Below are positions 1 through 9,385 of a stretch of 64,000 nucleotides of DNA, one piece after another. The notes beneath the pieces are model-generated. The model worked only from the letters and a program-made list of their open reading frames with translations, did no database searches and was not told the origin of the DNA. The DNA is taken from positions 744,001-808,000 of the forward strand of contig NZ_QTJY01000001.1 of assembly GCF_003703975.1 (NCBI RefSeq), given 5' to 3'. The stretch is from Larkinella soli (GTDB taxonomy: Bacteria; Bacteroidota; Bacteroidia; Cytophagales; Spirosomataceae). How positions within the stretch are numbered: position 1 is the stretch's first letter; each line of letters starts with the position of its first letter. The position numbers and the translations under genes were made by a program.

Positions 1-900
1 GAGCAGGAGGAAGCCGGTCTGGAACAGAAATACCCGGACTTCCGGGCGCTCATGAACGACATCCGCGACGGGGTACTGCTCTCGCAGGTGATGGAAACCA
101 ACGTCTGGGAAAAATCCCTGACCGACTCGCTCGGCCAGCGAAGCTTTTACGAGCAAAATCGGGAGAAATACCGGTATGACCAGCGGGCGGTGGCCTCCAT
201 TCTGGTCGGCACCAGCCAGGAAACGCTCGATCAGGCTACGGAGATGCTCGCGAAAAGCCCCTATCAGCTCCGGCGGTCGGTGGAAGATCTGGACTATGGC
301 GTGAACCAGACGGCCCTGAGTCCGAAACACCGGGAGTCGCTGTTCGACCTGCTGGTGCTGATGATCAAGAACCCGGATTACCTGGTGGAAGTATCCGGTT
401 CGGCCGACGGCCCCGAGCGCGACACGGTATCGGCCGGACGCATCCGGACGGTCGTCAACTTCCTGACGGCGAACCGGATCCCGGTAATCAGGATCATGGA
501 GAAAGACCACGGCAAATTCCGGCCGGGCGTCAAAGGAGAAAAGGCGCGCCGGGTCACGTTTCAACTATTCTCTACCTCGAAAAAAGATGTGGAAAAGATC
601 CTGAACGCCAAAACACCGGGCACCATTTCCATGACGGAAGGGACTTTCTCCAAAGGGGCGAACCCGTTCCTGGATGCGGTTCCCTGGCAGCCCGGCACCC
701 ATACCGCCCGGCAGGCCGGCAAGGTCGGCGTGGTGAAGATCGAGCGGATCGAGGCCCCGCGGGTGAAAACCTTCGAGGAAGCCCGGGGCGCGGTCATCAA
801 CGACTACCAGGCCCTGCTGGAAAAACAGTGGCTCGACCGGCTGAAACAGCAGTATCCGGTACAGGCCAACGACGAGGAAGTACGGAAACTGGTAAAATAA
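1..900 (+). CDS. PpiC/SurA-type peptidyl-prolyl isomerase, C-terminal part
   Basis: The frame is open from base 1, so the gene starts left of the window and only its last 299 residues are present; an internal ATG at 52 is not the true start. The visible part resembles the C-terminal half of Bacteroidota periplasmic parvulin foldases: a helical chaperone-like segment, then a PpiC-like stretch near the end (parallel to the LDAV..WQPG..KVGVVKIE region) and a basic C-terminal helix. These proteins assist folding of outer-membrane proteins. A second foldase follows 93 bases later in the same direction, a common duplicated arrangement. The domain with the catalytic residues may lie upstream, so activity cannot be judged. 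Confidence 0.75.
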   Translation, partial: EQEEAGLEQKYPDFRALMNDIRDGVLLSQVMETNVWEKSLTDSLGQRSFYEQNREKYRYDQRAVASILVGTSQETLDQATEMLAKSPYQLRRSVEDLDYGVNQTALSPKHRESLFDLLVLMIKNPDYLVEVSGSADGPERDTVSAGRIRTVVNFLTANRIPVIRIMEKDHGKFRPGVKGEKARRVTFQLFSTSKKDVEKILNAKTPGTISMTEGTFSKGANPFLDAVPWQPGTHTARQAGKVGVVKIERIEAPRVKTFEEARGAVINDYQALLEKQWLDRLKQQYPVQANDEEVRKLVK

Positions 901-993
901 TTTTAACATGATTTAACAGATTGCGACCCGCACTTTAGCGAAAAATCGTCCCGAAAGCGTTAATATTGAATAGTAAACCTGAATGATATTTTG

Positions 994-2355
994 ATGAAGT
1001 ATTTCATTCCCAGATTATTTTCCCTAACGGCCCTGCTGCTTCCGGCGGCCATCCCGGCCTTTTCTCAGGGACAGCCCTACAGCCTGAACAAGATCATTGC
1101 AAAGATCGATAACTACTACGTACTCAAATCGGATCTTGAACAGGCCAAACAGTCGTACGTCCAGCAGAACCAGACGCCCCCGGCGGACTGCCAGCTGCTG
1201 GAGAGCCTCGTTGTCCAGAAAATGCTTCTGGCCAAAGCCGAAATCGACTCCGTAACGGTGGAAGACAAGATGGTGGAGAACCAGATGGACAGCCGGATGT
1301 CGTACATGATCCAGCAGTTCGGCTCGGAAAAGAACCTGGTGGAAGCCTACGGGAAAAGCATCGAATCTCTGAAAAGTGAACTCCGTCAGGAAGTGAAAGA
1401 GCAGATGCTCGGCCAGCGGATGCAGACCAAGATCACCGACGACGTCAAGGTCAGCCCGAGCGAGGTCCGGAAATTCTTCAACAGCATCCCCAAAGACAGC
1501 CTTCCCTACATCCCGGCGGAAGCGGAAATCGCCCACATCGTCCGGTTTGCCAAGGTAACCCGGGAACAGAAGGATGAACTGCGCAAACGCCTGCTCGCCC
1601 TGAAAGAACGCGTTCAGAAGGGAGAAGATTTTGCCAAACTGGCCGGCGAATTCTCGGAAGACGTCGGCTCGGCCCAGAAGGGCGGTGACCTCGGCTTCGC
1701 CAAACGCGGGATGATGGTGCCGGAATTCGAAGGAGCGGCCCTCAAACTGAAACCGGGTGAAATGTCGGATATCGTCGAATCGGACTTCGGCCTGCACCTG
1801 ATCCAGCTGATCGAAACCCGCGGGGCCGAATACCACGCCCGGCACATCCTGCTCCGGCCGGATTATAACCGCCTTGACGTGACCGACCCGACCCGTTTCC
1901 TCGACAGCATCCGGACCCTGATCCTTACCGATACGCTCAAGTTTGAAAGAGCCGCCAAGGATTTTTCCGAAGACAAAGGGACGGCGGACGCCGGCGGTAT
2001 TCTCCGCGATCCCCAGACCAACAGTTCCCTAATGGCCCTCGACGGCACGATGGATTATTCGCTGTTTATGACGCTGGACACGATGAAGGTCGGAGCGGTC
2101 AGCCCGCCGTTGCCCTACCGGACGGAAGACGGCAAGAGCGCCGTGCGGATTTTGTATTACAAACGGAAAGTGAACCCGCATACGGCCAACCTGAAAGACG
2201 ATTATGAAAAGATCGGCAACATCGTCATGGCGAATAAAAAGAACAAAGCGATCGATGGGTGGTTTAAAAAGGCAGTGGGCGACGTTTACATCAAGGTCGA
2301 TCCGGAATACGAAAGCTGCCGGATCATCGGGACCCAGAAAACCGAAGGCCCCTGA
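994..2355 (+). CDS. SurA-like periplasmic chaperone with two parvulin domains
   Basis: A 453-residue protein with an N-terminal signal peptide (hydrophobic stretch ending ..AIPAFSQG). A SurA N-terminal helical domain covers about residues 25-165. It is followed by a PpiC domain (about 175-272, with the typical GEDFAKLAGEFSED and GGDLGF signatures) and a second more divergent parvulin repeat (about 278-390, again FSEDKGTADAGG). The family escorts unfolded outer-membrane proteins through the periplasm. ATG at 994 is preferred over the TTG directly before it. It follows another foldase and precedes a moxR gene, which suits a conserved envelope-biogenesis cluster. The exact symbol (surA versus ppiD-like) is not decided. 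Confidence 0.85.
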   Translation: MKYFIPRLFSLTALLLPAAIPAFSQGQPYSLNKIIAKIDNYYVLKSDLEQAKQSYVQQNQTPPADCQLLESLVVQKMLLAKAEIDSVTVEDKMVENQMDSRMSYMIQQFGSEKNLVEAYGKSIESLKSELRQEVKEQMLGQRMQTKITDDVKVSPSEVRKFFNSIPKDSLPYIPAEAEIAHIVRFAKVTREQKDELRKRLLALKERVQKGEDFAKLAGEFSEDVGSAQKGGDLGFAKRGMMVPEFEGAALKLKPGEMSDIVESDFGLHLIQLIETRGAEYHARHILLRPDYNRLDVTDPTRFLDSIRTLILTDTLKFERAAKDFSEDKGTADAGGILRDPQTNSSLMALDGTMDYSLFMTLDTMKVGAVSPPLPYRTEDGKSAVRILYYKRKVNPHTANLKDDYEKIGNIVMANKKNKAIDGWFKKAVGDVYIKVDPEYESCRIIGTQKTEGP

Positions 2356-2402
2356 CAGCCGCCGGCCTGAAATAATTCTCAACACCTAACTCTTCACACT
2401 CT

Positions 2403-3368
2403 GTGGTACAGTACAATTCCGACGTTGCGGCTGCTGAAGCGCTGAATGAAGCGTACAAACGACTGAAAAACGAAATCGGCAAGGTGGTGATCGGCCAGGA
2501 CGAGACCGTAAGGCTCCTTCTGACGGCCATTTTCTGCCAGGGTCACTGTCTCCTCGTGGGTGTGCCCGGCCTGGCGAAAACGCTGCTCATCCAGACCATC
2601 GCCGGTGCCCTCGACCTGAGCTTCAACCGGATACAGTTCACCCCGGACCTGATGCCGTCCGACATCCTCGGTTCCGAAACGCTCGACCAGGAACGGCGGT
2701 TCAAATTCATCAAAGGCCCCGTTTTCGCCAACATCATCCTGGCCGACGAAATCAACCGGACTCCGCCCAAAACCCAGTCGGCGCTGCTCGAAGCCATGCA
2801 GGAGTACGCCGTGACGATTGCGGGGCAGAAATACCCGCTGGGCCGGCCGTTCTTCGTTCTGGCCACGCAGAACCCCATCGAGCAGGAAGGGACCTACCCT
2901 CTGCCGGAAGCCCAGCTCGACCGTTTCATGTTCAACGTCTTTCTGGACTATCCCTCCTACCAATCCGAACTGGACATCGTGAAATCGACTACCTCCGACG
3001 AGCGGTATCAGGTTCAGAAAGTGATCTCCGGCGAGGAAATCACCACCTTTCAGCACCTGGTTCGCCGGGTTCCGGTGGTCGATAACGTGGTGGAATACGC
3101 CGTTAAACTGGTTCACAAAACCCGGCCCAATACGGAATTGGCCGCTGCGGATTCCAATACCTACCTGGAGTGGGGTGCCGGACCGCGGGCCTCGCAGGCT
3201 CTGATTCTGGCCGCCAAGTGCAACGCCCTTCTCAACGGCAAATACTCCCCTGATATCGAGGACGTTCGGGCGGTTGCCTACCCGATCCTGCGCCACCGCA
3301 TCGTCCGGAACTTCAAGGCGGAAGCCGAAGGCATCACGGTCGATCAGTTGATCAAACGAATGCTTTAA
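2403..3368 (+). CDS. MoxR-family AAA+ ATPase
   Basis: 321 residues. The Walker A motif GVPGLAKT is at about residues 53-60, with Walker B (IILADEINR) near 112-120, sensor 1 (ATQNPIEQEGTYPLPEAQLDRF) and the C-terminal lid domain typical of MoxR ATPases (AAA_3 plus AAA_lid). These act as chaperone-like ATPases, often with von Willebrand factor A proteins, in maturation of complexes or envelope stress responses. The start appears to be GTG at 2403, as no in-frame ATG lies near. No partner vWA gene follows; the gene ends at a strong bidirectional terminator shared with the convergent GH30 gene. Confidence 0.9.
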   Translation: MVQYNSDVAAAEALNEAYKRLKNEIGKVVIGQDETVRLLLTAIFCQGHCLLVGVPGLAKTLLIQTIAGALDLSFNRIQFTPDLMPSDILGSETLDQERRFKFIKGPVFANIILADEINRTPPKTQSALLEAMQEYAVTIAGQKYPLGRPFFVLATQNPIEQEGTYPLPEAQLDRFMFNVFLDYPSYQSELDIVKSTTSDERYQVQKVISGEEITTFQHLVRRVPVVDNVVEYAVKLVHKTRPNTELAAADSNTYLEWGAGPRASQALILAAKCNALLNGKYSPDIEDVRAVAYPILRHRIVRNFKAEAEGITVDQLIKRML

Positions 3369-3395
3369 AACGGTATTGCCATCCCCCTCTTTCCT

Positions 3396-3425
3396 GAAAA
3401 AGCCGGTTTTGGAACCGGCTTTTTC
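3396..3425. terminator. bidirectional intrinsic terminator
   Basis: An AAAAAGCCGGTT / AACCGGCTTTTT hairpin with a TTGG loop and A/T tracts on both sides lies exactly between the convergent moxR and GH30 genes, so it can stop transcription from either side. Confidence 0.85.
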
Positions 3426-3427
3426 GT

Positions 3428-5095
3428 TTAATTGCCGGTAAGGGTAATAATGGAGGCAGCCGGCAGCAGCAGGGTTTTCCCTGGCGAAAAGGCTTCTTTG
3501 GCCGCACAGTCGTCGTCCGAAGTCGTTCGAAACTGCTTCCATTGGGCAGGCAGACCGGTACCGGTGATTCTTACGGCCCGGTCGGTATCGCCGGTATTGA
3601 TCAGAACCAGGGTTTTCTGGCCGGTTTCCGGATGGGAGAAAGCCAGCGGCAACACTTCGGAAAGGTCGGAATCGGCCTCGTTGCGGACGGCTCCGGGCCG
3701 GATATAGCGGTAGAATTGTTTCGAGGTATAAAACCGTTTGCTTTTCACCCCGGCCGAATTCATCAGGCTGTATTCATCCAGCGTGCCCGTGCTGAGGGTC
3801 CAGAACAGCCAGGCCGAACTGTTGCCGAAGCGCAGGGCCGTATACATGGCCGACGCCAGCCGGACGGCCCCTTTCATGTCGTTAGAATAGCCGGAGGTCT
3901 CGGTCTGCCAGAGCGGCAGCCGGTACGGCGCGCCCCAGTTATACATCGTCTGCCAGGTTTGGGCATCCTGCGAACCGGCCGTCACCCCGTCCAAAGCGTA
4001 GCCGTGTACCGCCACGAACCCCACGTACTGCCGGGCTTCAGGATCGTTCAGGGTCGGCTGGGTCATGGATCGGACGCCATCGAGCCAGCCGACGTCCTCG
4101 GGCAGAAACAGCCGGGTAGTGATGCCCTCCTTCCGGAAACGGCCGCCGACCGTTTTAATCAGGTCCCGAAGGGCTTCGCCATTATAGACGCAGGATTGAT
4201 AAAACTGCGAAAACCGGGGTTCGTTCTGCAAACTCAGACCATACGGCTCCACCCCGATCTCCCGTTTGAAAATCCGGACGAAAGCCGTACAGTACTCGGC
4301 AAACTCCTCGTAATTCTCTTTTTTCAGCTGATTGGAACCGGCATTCGGGTTGGGGTTGTAGGCCGGGGCGGAGTTATCTTTGGTACCGTTGTCCAGCCGG
4401 TTATTCCATTTCATCCACTCGGGCGGGCTCCAGACGGAAATGATGAATTTCTCCACCCCGGCGGCTTTCATGGCCTTCAGGTGCGGAATTCGGCGGCCGA
4501 AATGCGCGTGGTGATTCGGGAGGTCGCGGGTCAGGTTATACTTCGACAGGTCGGTGACGTTGGGGTCGGTATTGTCGTTTTCCGGCTCGAAGCTGGTCGG
4601 AATTTCGTCCCGCAGGATCGTCAGCCCGAGGTCGTTCACCACCGCATCCACGAAGGCCTCGCTCGTGAGTGGCCCGTTCGACCAGTAGACATCCTGCGCT
4701 CCGAAGCCGCCGAACCCTTCGATGGTCTGGTTCTTTTTGCTCAGGTCGACGGTCACCTGCCCCACGGCGGTCTGCACGATGACGGTTTCGGAAACGGGTT
4801 CGGACTTGCCGTCCGTTACACTGACCCTGACGGTATAGGGCCGGTTGATCTCCCTGAAAACGAAAGTTTCCTTATCGGCTCCGGCCCGGACGGTCCCTTC
4901 TCCGAATTCCCACCGGTAGGTCAGCGGGTCAAAATCCGCATCGACGGCTGCGGCCTCAAACCGGTAGGTGTACGGATCGACGGAGGTCAGGACGGCCTTC
5001 AGCGTCAGCGATGCGGGAGGTCGGTTGGGGACGCCCCCGGTATCTTTACAGGCAAAAGCAAGCAGCAGCAGGGTCAGGCAGGATTTCGCTTTCAT
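3428..5095 (-). CDS. secreted GH30-family glycoside hydrolase with PKD-like domain (lipoprotein)
   Basis: 555 residues. A lipoprotein signal (LLLAFAC, Cys16) is followed by a PKD/Ig-like domain (about 25-110, with YRWEFGEG and YTVRVSVTDG), then a GH30 (beta/alpha)8 domain with the side beta-sandwich. The acid/base Glu is visible in LSLQNEP (E292) and the nucleophile in WQTETSGY (E399). GH30 enzymes cleave beta-glucosidic or xylan-type linkages with retention. The overall look (EGFGGFGAQD, VWSPPEWMKW) fits the glucuronoxylanase or endo-beta-1,6-glucanase side of the family, but the substrate cannot be fixed. The cell location would be surface-anchored. It is transcribed leftward as a single gene. 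Confidence 0.88.
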   Translation of the reverse strand: MKAKSCLTLLLLAFACKDTGGVPNRPPASLTLKAVLTSVDPYTYRFEAAAVDADFDPLTYRWEFGEGTVRAGADKETFVFREINRPYTVRVSVTDGKSEPVSETVIVQTAVGQVTVDLSKKNQTIEGFGGFGAQDVYWSNGPLTSEAFVDAVVNDLGLTILRDEIPTSFEPENDNTDPNVTDLSKYNLTRDLPNHHAHFGRRIPHLKAMKAAGVEKFIISVWSPPEWMKWNNRLDNGTKDNSAPAYNPNPNAGSNQLKKENYEEFAEYCTAFVRIFKREIGVEPYGLSLQNEPRFSQFYQSCVYNGEALRDLIKTVGGRFRKEGITTRLFLPEDVGWLDGVRSMTQPTLNDPEARQYVGFVAVHGYALDGVTAGSQDAQTWQTMYNWGAPYRLPLWQTETSGYSNDMKGAVRLASAMYTALRFGNSSAWLFWTLSTGTLDEYSLMNSAGVKSKRFYTSKQFYRYIRPGAVRNEADSDLSEVLPLAFSHPETGQKTLVLINTGDTDRAVRITGTGLPAQWKQFRTTSDDDCAAKEAFSPGKTLLLPAASIITLTGN

Positions 5096-5297
5096 AACGA
5101 AAAAGGATCGGAGACGGGAATGCGACGGTTGGTGGAAATCCGTGGGAGCCAGGGGTTCCCACGGATTGGCTTACTAACCTATAAATGAAAGCTATGCTCT
5201 GAAACAAACATGGCACGAATGCCGAACTTTACTGTCCTGCCTTGTAGGGTATCGCCCGGTAAAATGTGTAGATTTAGCCCCCCCTAAACGTTTTTCG

Positions 5298-7769
5298 ATG
5301 AAATCACTGTACGGCCTGCTCCTGTTCGTATTAGGTACCAGCCTGACCTCCTATTCACAAACCGTTCTTACCCAGACCCTTCGGGGCCGGGTGGTCGACA
5401 AGGATTCCAGGTACCCGCTCATCGGGGCCACCATTCAGGTCGTCGACCTCTCCGCTTCCCAACCGGCCGGCACGATCTCCGATACGCTGGGCCGTTACCG
5501 AATCCCCGGCGTGCCGGTCGGCCGCCGGACCGTCCGAATTTCACTGGTGGGGTTTAAAGAGGTCCTGCTGAACAACATTATCGTCGATGCCGGCCGGGAA
5601 ACGATCCTGGATGCCGAACTGGAAGAATCCGTCACCGAACTGGCCACCATCGTCGTCAAGGCCCAGCGAACCGGCGAGGCCCGCAATGAAATGGCCGTGG
5701 TATCGGCCCGCCAGTTTTCCGTCGATGAAGCCGACCGCTACGCCGGAAGCCGGGGAGAACCCGCCCGCATGGCCTCCAACTTCGCCGGGGTCCAGGGGGC
5801 CGACGACTCCCGCAACGACATCGTCATCCGCGGCAACTCGCCCAGCGGGGTGTTGTGGCGTGTGGAGGGCGTATCGATCCCGAACCCGAACCACTTCGCC
5901 ATTCCCGGCACCTCCGGCGGGCCGGTCAGCATCATCAGCAACAAGATGCTGGCCAACTCGGATTTCTTCACCGGCGCCTTCCCGGGCGAATTCGCCAATG
6001 GCATCGCCGGGGTGTTCGACCTGCGGCTGCGCAACGGAAACAACGAAAAGCACCAGCGTTCCTTCCAGTTCGGCTTTCTCGGCACCGAGGGGCAGGTGGA
6101 AGGGCCGCTGTCCCGGAAAACCGGCTCGTCCTATTTTGCCTCCTTCCGGTATGCCAACCTCTGGCTGTTCAATCAGATCGGGATCGACATCGGTACGCAG
6201 GCCGTTCCCTCCTATCAGGACGCGTCGTTCCGGTTCAGTTTTCCGCTCCGCAACAACGCCCGGCTTTCGCTCTGGGGCTTCGGCGGCACCAGCACAATCG
6301 ACCTGCTCATCAGCAAACAGACCGTGGCCGATCGGAATATCTACGGCCAGAACGACCGCGATCAGTATTACACCTCCCGCATGGGCGTGGCCGGTCTGAC
6401 GTACGAAAAACCGCTGACCCGGCAGACCTTTTTTAAAGCCACTCTGGCCGTTTCAGGCAACGTGCAGGACGCCAACCACGACTATCTGTTCATTCGAAAA
6501 GGAACCGACGGGAACCCATTGATTCAGAATAATCGCTACGTGATCGACTCGCTCCGGCCCATTCTGGATTACCGGTTTGCGGAAACCAAAACGGCGCTGG
6601 CGGCAACGGTCAACCATAAGTTCTCGGCCCGGAGCACGCTGAAGGCCGGCCTGAATGCCGACGTCTATTTCTTCCATTTCATCGACAGCGTCCGGGCCGT
6701 GACGAGTCTGCCCAACACTCCTATCCGGCTGGCGCCGTGGGAAACCCGCTGGGATTCGCGCCGGACGGCCGTGCAGCTTCAGCCGTATGTCCAGTGGCGG
6801 GTCAACCTGACCGACCGGCTGAGCCTGAGCGCCGGCCTGACGAGCTTTTACTTTTCGCTCAACAATCACAGCTTCTCCCCCATCGAACCCCGGGCGGGGC
6901 TGGTCTGGGACCTGCCGAACCGCCAGAAACTGTCGGCCGCGGTCGGGCTGCACAGCCAGATTCAGCCGTCCTATGTCTATTTCTACGGTCGAAACCTCAA
7001 TGGGGAAGCCCGCAGCAGCGATCTGCTGAACCTCAACACCGGCCTGACGAAAAGCTGGCATTATGTGACCGGCTACGACCGCCTGCTGGGCCGGAATATG
7101 CGGCTGAAAATCGAGGCTTATTACCAGCGGCTGTTCAACGTTCCGGTCGAGGAGCAGCGCAGTTCGTTTTCCATCCTGAACACGGGGGCGTCGTTTACCC
7201 GGGTATTTCCGGGCAAGCTGGTCAACAAAGGAACCGGAAGAAACTACGGGGCCGAACTGACGCTGGAGAAGTTTTTCAGCGACGGCTATTACTTTCTGGT
7301 CACGGGCTCGGTGTTCGACGCGAAATACCGGGGGTCTGACGGTGTGCTTCGAAATACCGACTTCAACGGAAAATATGCCTTCAACGCCCTGTACGCGAAG
7401 GAGTTCGTGCTGCGCCGGTCGGCAGGGCGGTATACGAGCCTGAACCTGGGCGCCAAATTTACGGCCATCGGCGGAAGGCGCTTCGGGCCGGTAGACGTCG
7501 TGGCTTCCCAGGCCGCCCAGGAGATCGTCTTCCAGAGCGACACCCGCAACTCGCAGCAGTTTCCCGATTACCGCCGGCTGGACCTGAAAGTGGATTACAA
7601 GATCAACCGGCGCCGGCTGACCCACACGATCGCCGTCGATCTGGTGAACATCCTCGGCATTCAGAACGTACTGACGCTCAGCTACGCACCTCAGCCCGAC
7701 GGCAGTTTTATCAAGCGCGAATACCAGTTGGGATTTCTGCCGGTATTCTTCTACCGGATCGACTTTTGA
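5298..7769 (+). CDS. TonB-dependent outer-membrane receptor with carboxypeptidase-regulatory-like N-terminus
   Basis: 823 residues. A signal peptide (..TSYSQ) is followed by a CarboxypepD_reg-like domain (about 28-115), a plug domain with RGNSPSGVLWRVEGVSIPNPNHFAIPG (about 175-205), and a long beta-barrel ending in the aromatic VFFYRIDF. Such proteins import siderophores, oligosaccharides or other ligands across the outer membrane with energy from TonB-ExbBD. There is no SusD partner, so a polysaccharide role is not supported. It is monocistronic here and its end lies 4 bp from the convergent mocA-like gene. Confidence 0.9.
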   Translation: MKSLYGLLLFVLGTSLTSYSQTVLTQTLRGRVVDKDSRYPLIGATIQVVDLSASQPAGTISDTLGRYRIPGVPVGRRTVRISLVGFKEVLLNNIIVDAGRETILDAELEESVTELATIVVKAQRTGEARNEMAVVSARQFSVDEADRYAGSRGEPARMASNFAGVQGADDSRNDIVIRGNSPSGVLWRVEGVSIPNPNHFAIPGTSGGPVSIISNKMLANSDFFTGAFPGEFANGIAGVFDLRLRNGNNEKHQRSFQFGFLGTEGQVEGPLSRKTGSSYFASFRYANLWLFNQIGIDIGTQAVPSYQDASFRFSFPLRNNARLSLWGFGGTSTIDLLISKQTVADRNIYGQNDRDQYYTSRMGVAGLTYEKPLTRQTFFKATLAVSGNVQDANHDYLFIRKGTDGNPLIQNNRYVIDSLRPILDYRFAETKTALAATVNHKFSARSTLKAGLNADVYFFHFIDSVRAVTSLPNTPIRLAPWETRWDSRRTAVQLQPYVQWRVNLTDRLSLSAGLTSFYFSLNNHSFSPIEPRAGLVWDLPNRQKLSAAVGLHSQIQPSYVYFYGRNLNGEARSSDLLNLNTGLTKSWHYVTGYDRLLGRNMRLKIEAYYQRLFNVPVEEQRSSFSILNTGASFTRVFPGKLVNKGTGRNYGAELTLEKFFSDGYYFLVTGSVFDAKYRGSDGVLRNTDFNGKYAFNALYAKEFVLRRSAGRYTSLNLGAKFTAIGGRRFGPVDVVASQAAQEIVFQSDTRNSQQFPDYRRLDLKVDYKINRRRLTHTIAVDLVNILGIQNVLTLSYAPQPDGSFIKREYQLGFLPVFFYRIDF

Positions 7770-7773
7770 TTGC

Positions 7774-8370
7774 TTAAGGGTTCTGTTGAAGAAAGGTATC
7801 GACGTCCCCCGGAGTATCGAGGTCGACGCGGCCGGGTTCGAACGGCACCTCGGCGCAGTCCTGTGGGTATTCCATGAACAGTTTTTTAGCGCCGGCGTCT
7901 CCCTCCAGACTGAGCAGGTCCTGAATGTACTTCCGGTCGAAGAGGGCCGGAACGCCCAGGCTGCCTCCGTAGCTGGAAGCCACGATGCCCTTGCCGGATT
8001 CGGCGTAGACGTGGGCCAGTTGCAGAAGCAGGCCCCGGTCGACGTGCGGCTGGTCGGTGAGCAGGAACAGCACGGCGTCGAACTCCTTCTGGGTAAGATA
8101 CAAAGCCGCCAGGCCGGTTTTGATGGAAGAGGCCAGCCCCTGTTCCCAATGCCGGTTTTCCATGATCGTCACCGGCAGCCGGTCCAGTTCCGTAACGATC
8201 TGCTCCCGGTTGGCGCCCAAAACCACTACCACCGGCCGGAACGGGGTGGACAGGGCCGTATCGACCACTCGCCGGATCAGGGTTCTTCCCTCCCAGGCCA
8301 CCAGTTGTTTCGGTTGGCCGCCCATGCGGGACGATGCTCCGGCCGCCAGTATCACAACGCCGATGTTCAT
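7774..8370 (-). CDS. MobA/MocA-like nucleotidyltransferase
   Basis: 198 residues with the nucleotidyltransferase signature LAAGASSRMGGQPKQL near the N-terminus (residues 8-23) and a metal-binding TDQPHV segment (about 106-111). This family transfers CMP or GMP to molybdopterin (MocA/MobA). The adjoining XdhC-like gene, 5 bp upstream in the same direction, supports a role in molybdenum-cofactor tailoring for a xanthine-dehydrogenase-like enzyme, although no such enzyme is encoded nearby. Confidence 0.85.
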   Translation of the reverse strand: MNIGVVILAAGASSRMGGQPKQLVAWEGRTLIRRVVDTALSTPFRPVVVVLGANREQIVTELDRLPVTIMENRHWEQGLASSIKTGLAALYLTQKEFDAVLFLLTDQPHVDRGLLLQLAHVYAESGKGIVASSYGGSLGVPALFDRKYIQDLLSLEGDAGAKKLFMEYPQDCAEVPFEPGRVDLDTPGDVDTFLQQNP

Positions 8371-8375
8371 AAGCC

Positions 8376-9347
8376 TTACAGATCGACCAGCGCCTGTCCG
8401 GTCTGGTGGATCGGAGCGGTTTTATACTTCAGAGGCTGGGCTGAAGCTTTGCGGAAAAACGCCTGAATCTCCGTCACGACCGACAGAGCGATTTCCTGCG
8501 GGGTTTCGGCGCCCACGTCCAGACCTACCGGCCAGAAAACCCGGTCGAGGTCGGTGCCCTTCACAAAATCGGCCACTTCGGCCAGCAGAGCGTCGCCCCG
8601 TTTTTTCGGACCCAGTAAGCCGATGTAGGGAATGTCGGATTGCAGCAATTCCTGCAGAACGGCCCGGTCGTATTTAAAGTTATGAGAAATCAGCACGGCG
8701 GCCGAATACCGGTCGATGGGTACCTGGCTCCGGACCTGGTCCCGCGGCACGGCCAGCATCTCGTCGGCCTCCCCGAAGCGCCGGGGCTGGAGGTGGGCCA
8801 CGCAGTCGTCCGTCACGACCACCCGCCAGCCGACCTGTTTGGCGAGTTTCACCAGCGGAACCGCATCGTAGCCTCCGCCGAACACCAGCAGCTGAATATC
8901 GGGTTTGAGTTCTTCGGTGAACACCCCGGCCCCGTCGGGCAGAGAGGTCGTAAGCGACACCGGGCGTCGTTCCTGCATGATGCGATCGAGGGTTTCGAGC
9001 GGGTTGTCGGCTTCGGTCGGGTCGATGGGCTGGATCAGAACGTCCAGAACACCGTTGCAGCCAAGGCCGATGCCGAAGTTCTCCCCGTCGGGATTGGACG
9101 TATCGTAGGTAACCAGTCGCGCGGTGCCGGTCATCATCACCTCACGGGCTTTCCGGAGCGCGTCTCCTTCGAGACAGCCTCCGCTGATGGCCCCTATCCA
9201 CATACCGTCGTCGGTGATGTACATGCGCGCTCCCGGACGGCGGTAGCCCGAACCCGTCAGGCCGACCACCGTGGCCAGGGCGGCTTTCCGCTCGTTGAAA
9301 TCGGTTTTCCGATACGCTCGGATGATTTGCTGAAATTCGTGGATCAT
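8376..9347 (-). CDS. XdhC/CoxI-family protein
   Basis: 323 residues. The N-terminal XdhC_CoxI domain carries GSGYRRPGARMYI and GAISGGCLEGDAL. The C-terminal Rossmann-type domain starts at LLVFGGGYDAVPLVKLAKQVGWRVVVTDD. XdhC proteins bind the molybdenum cofactor and help sulfuration and insertion into xanthine dehydrogenase-type enzymes. The start chosen is ATG at 9347 (MIHEFQQ), because the only upstream start is TTG. It is co-directional with, and almost touching, the mocA-like gene. Confidence 0.87.
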   Translation of the reverse strand: MIHEFQQIIRAYRKTDFNERKAALATVVGLTGSGYRRPGARMYITDDGMWIGAISGGCLEGDALRKAREVMMTGTARLVTYDTSNPDGENFGIGLGCNGVLDVLIQPIDPTEADNPLETLDRIMQERRPVSLTTSLPDGAGVFTEELKPDIQLLVFGGGYDAVPLVKLAKQVGWRVVVTDDCVAHLQPRRFGEADEMLAVPRDQVRSQVPIDRYSAAVLISHNFKYDRAVLQELLQSDIPYIGLLGPKKRGDALLAEVADFVKGTDLDRVFWPVGLDVGAETPQEIALSVVTEIQAFFRKASAQPLKYKTAPIHQTGQALVDL

Positions 9348-9385
9348 ACGTTTCTGCTGAATAATCAAAAATCAGCATTCAAAAA

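Noticed and set aside
3542-5188. Long plus-strand frame of 548 codons opposite the GH30 gene
   Set aside because: Shadow of a high-GC gene; the minus-strand frame has clear catalytic motifs and a lipobox, the plus frame has none.
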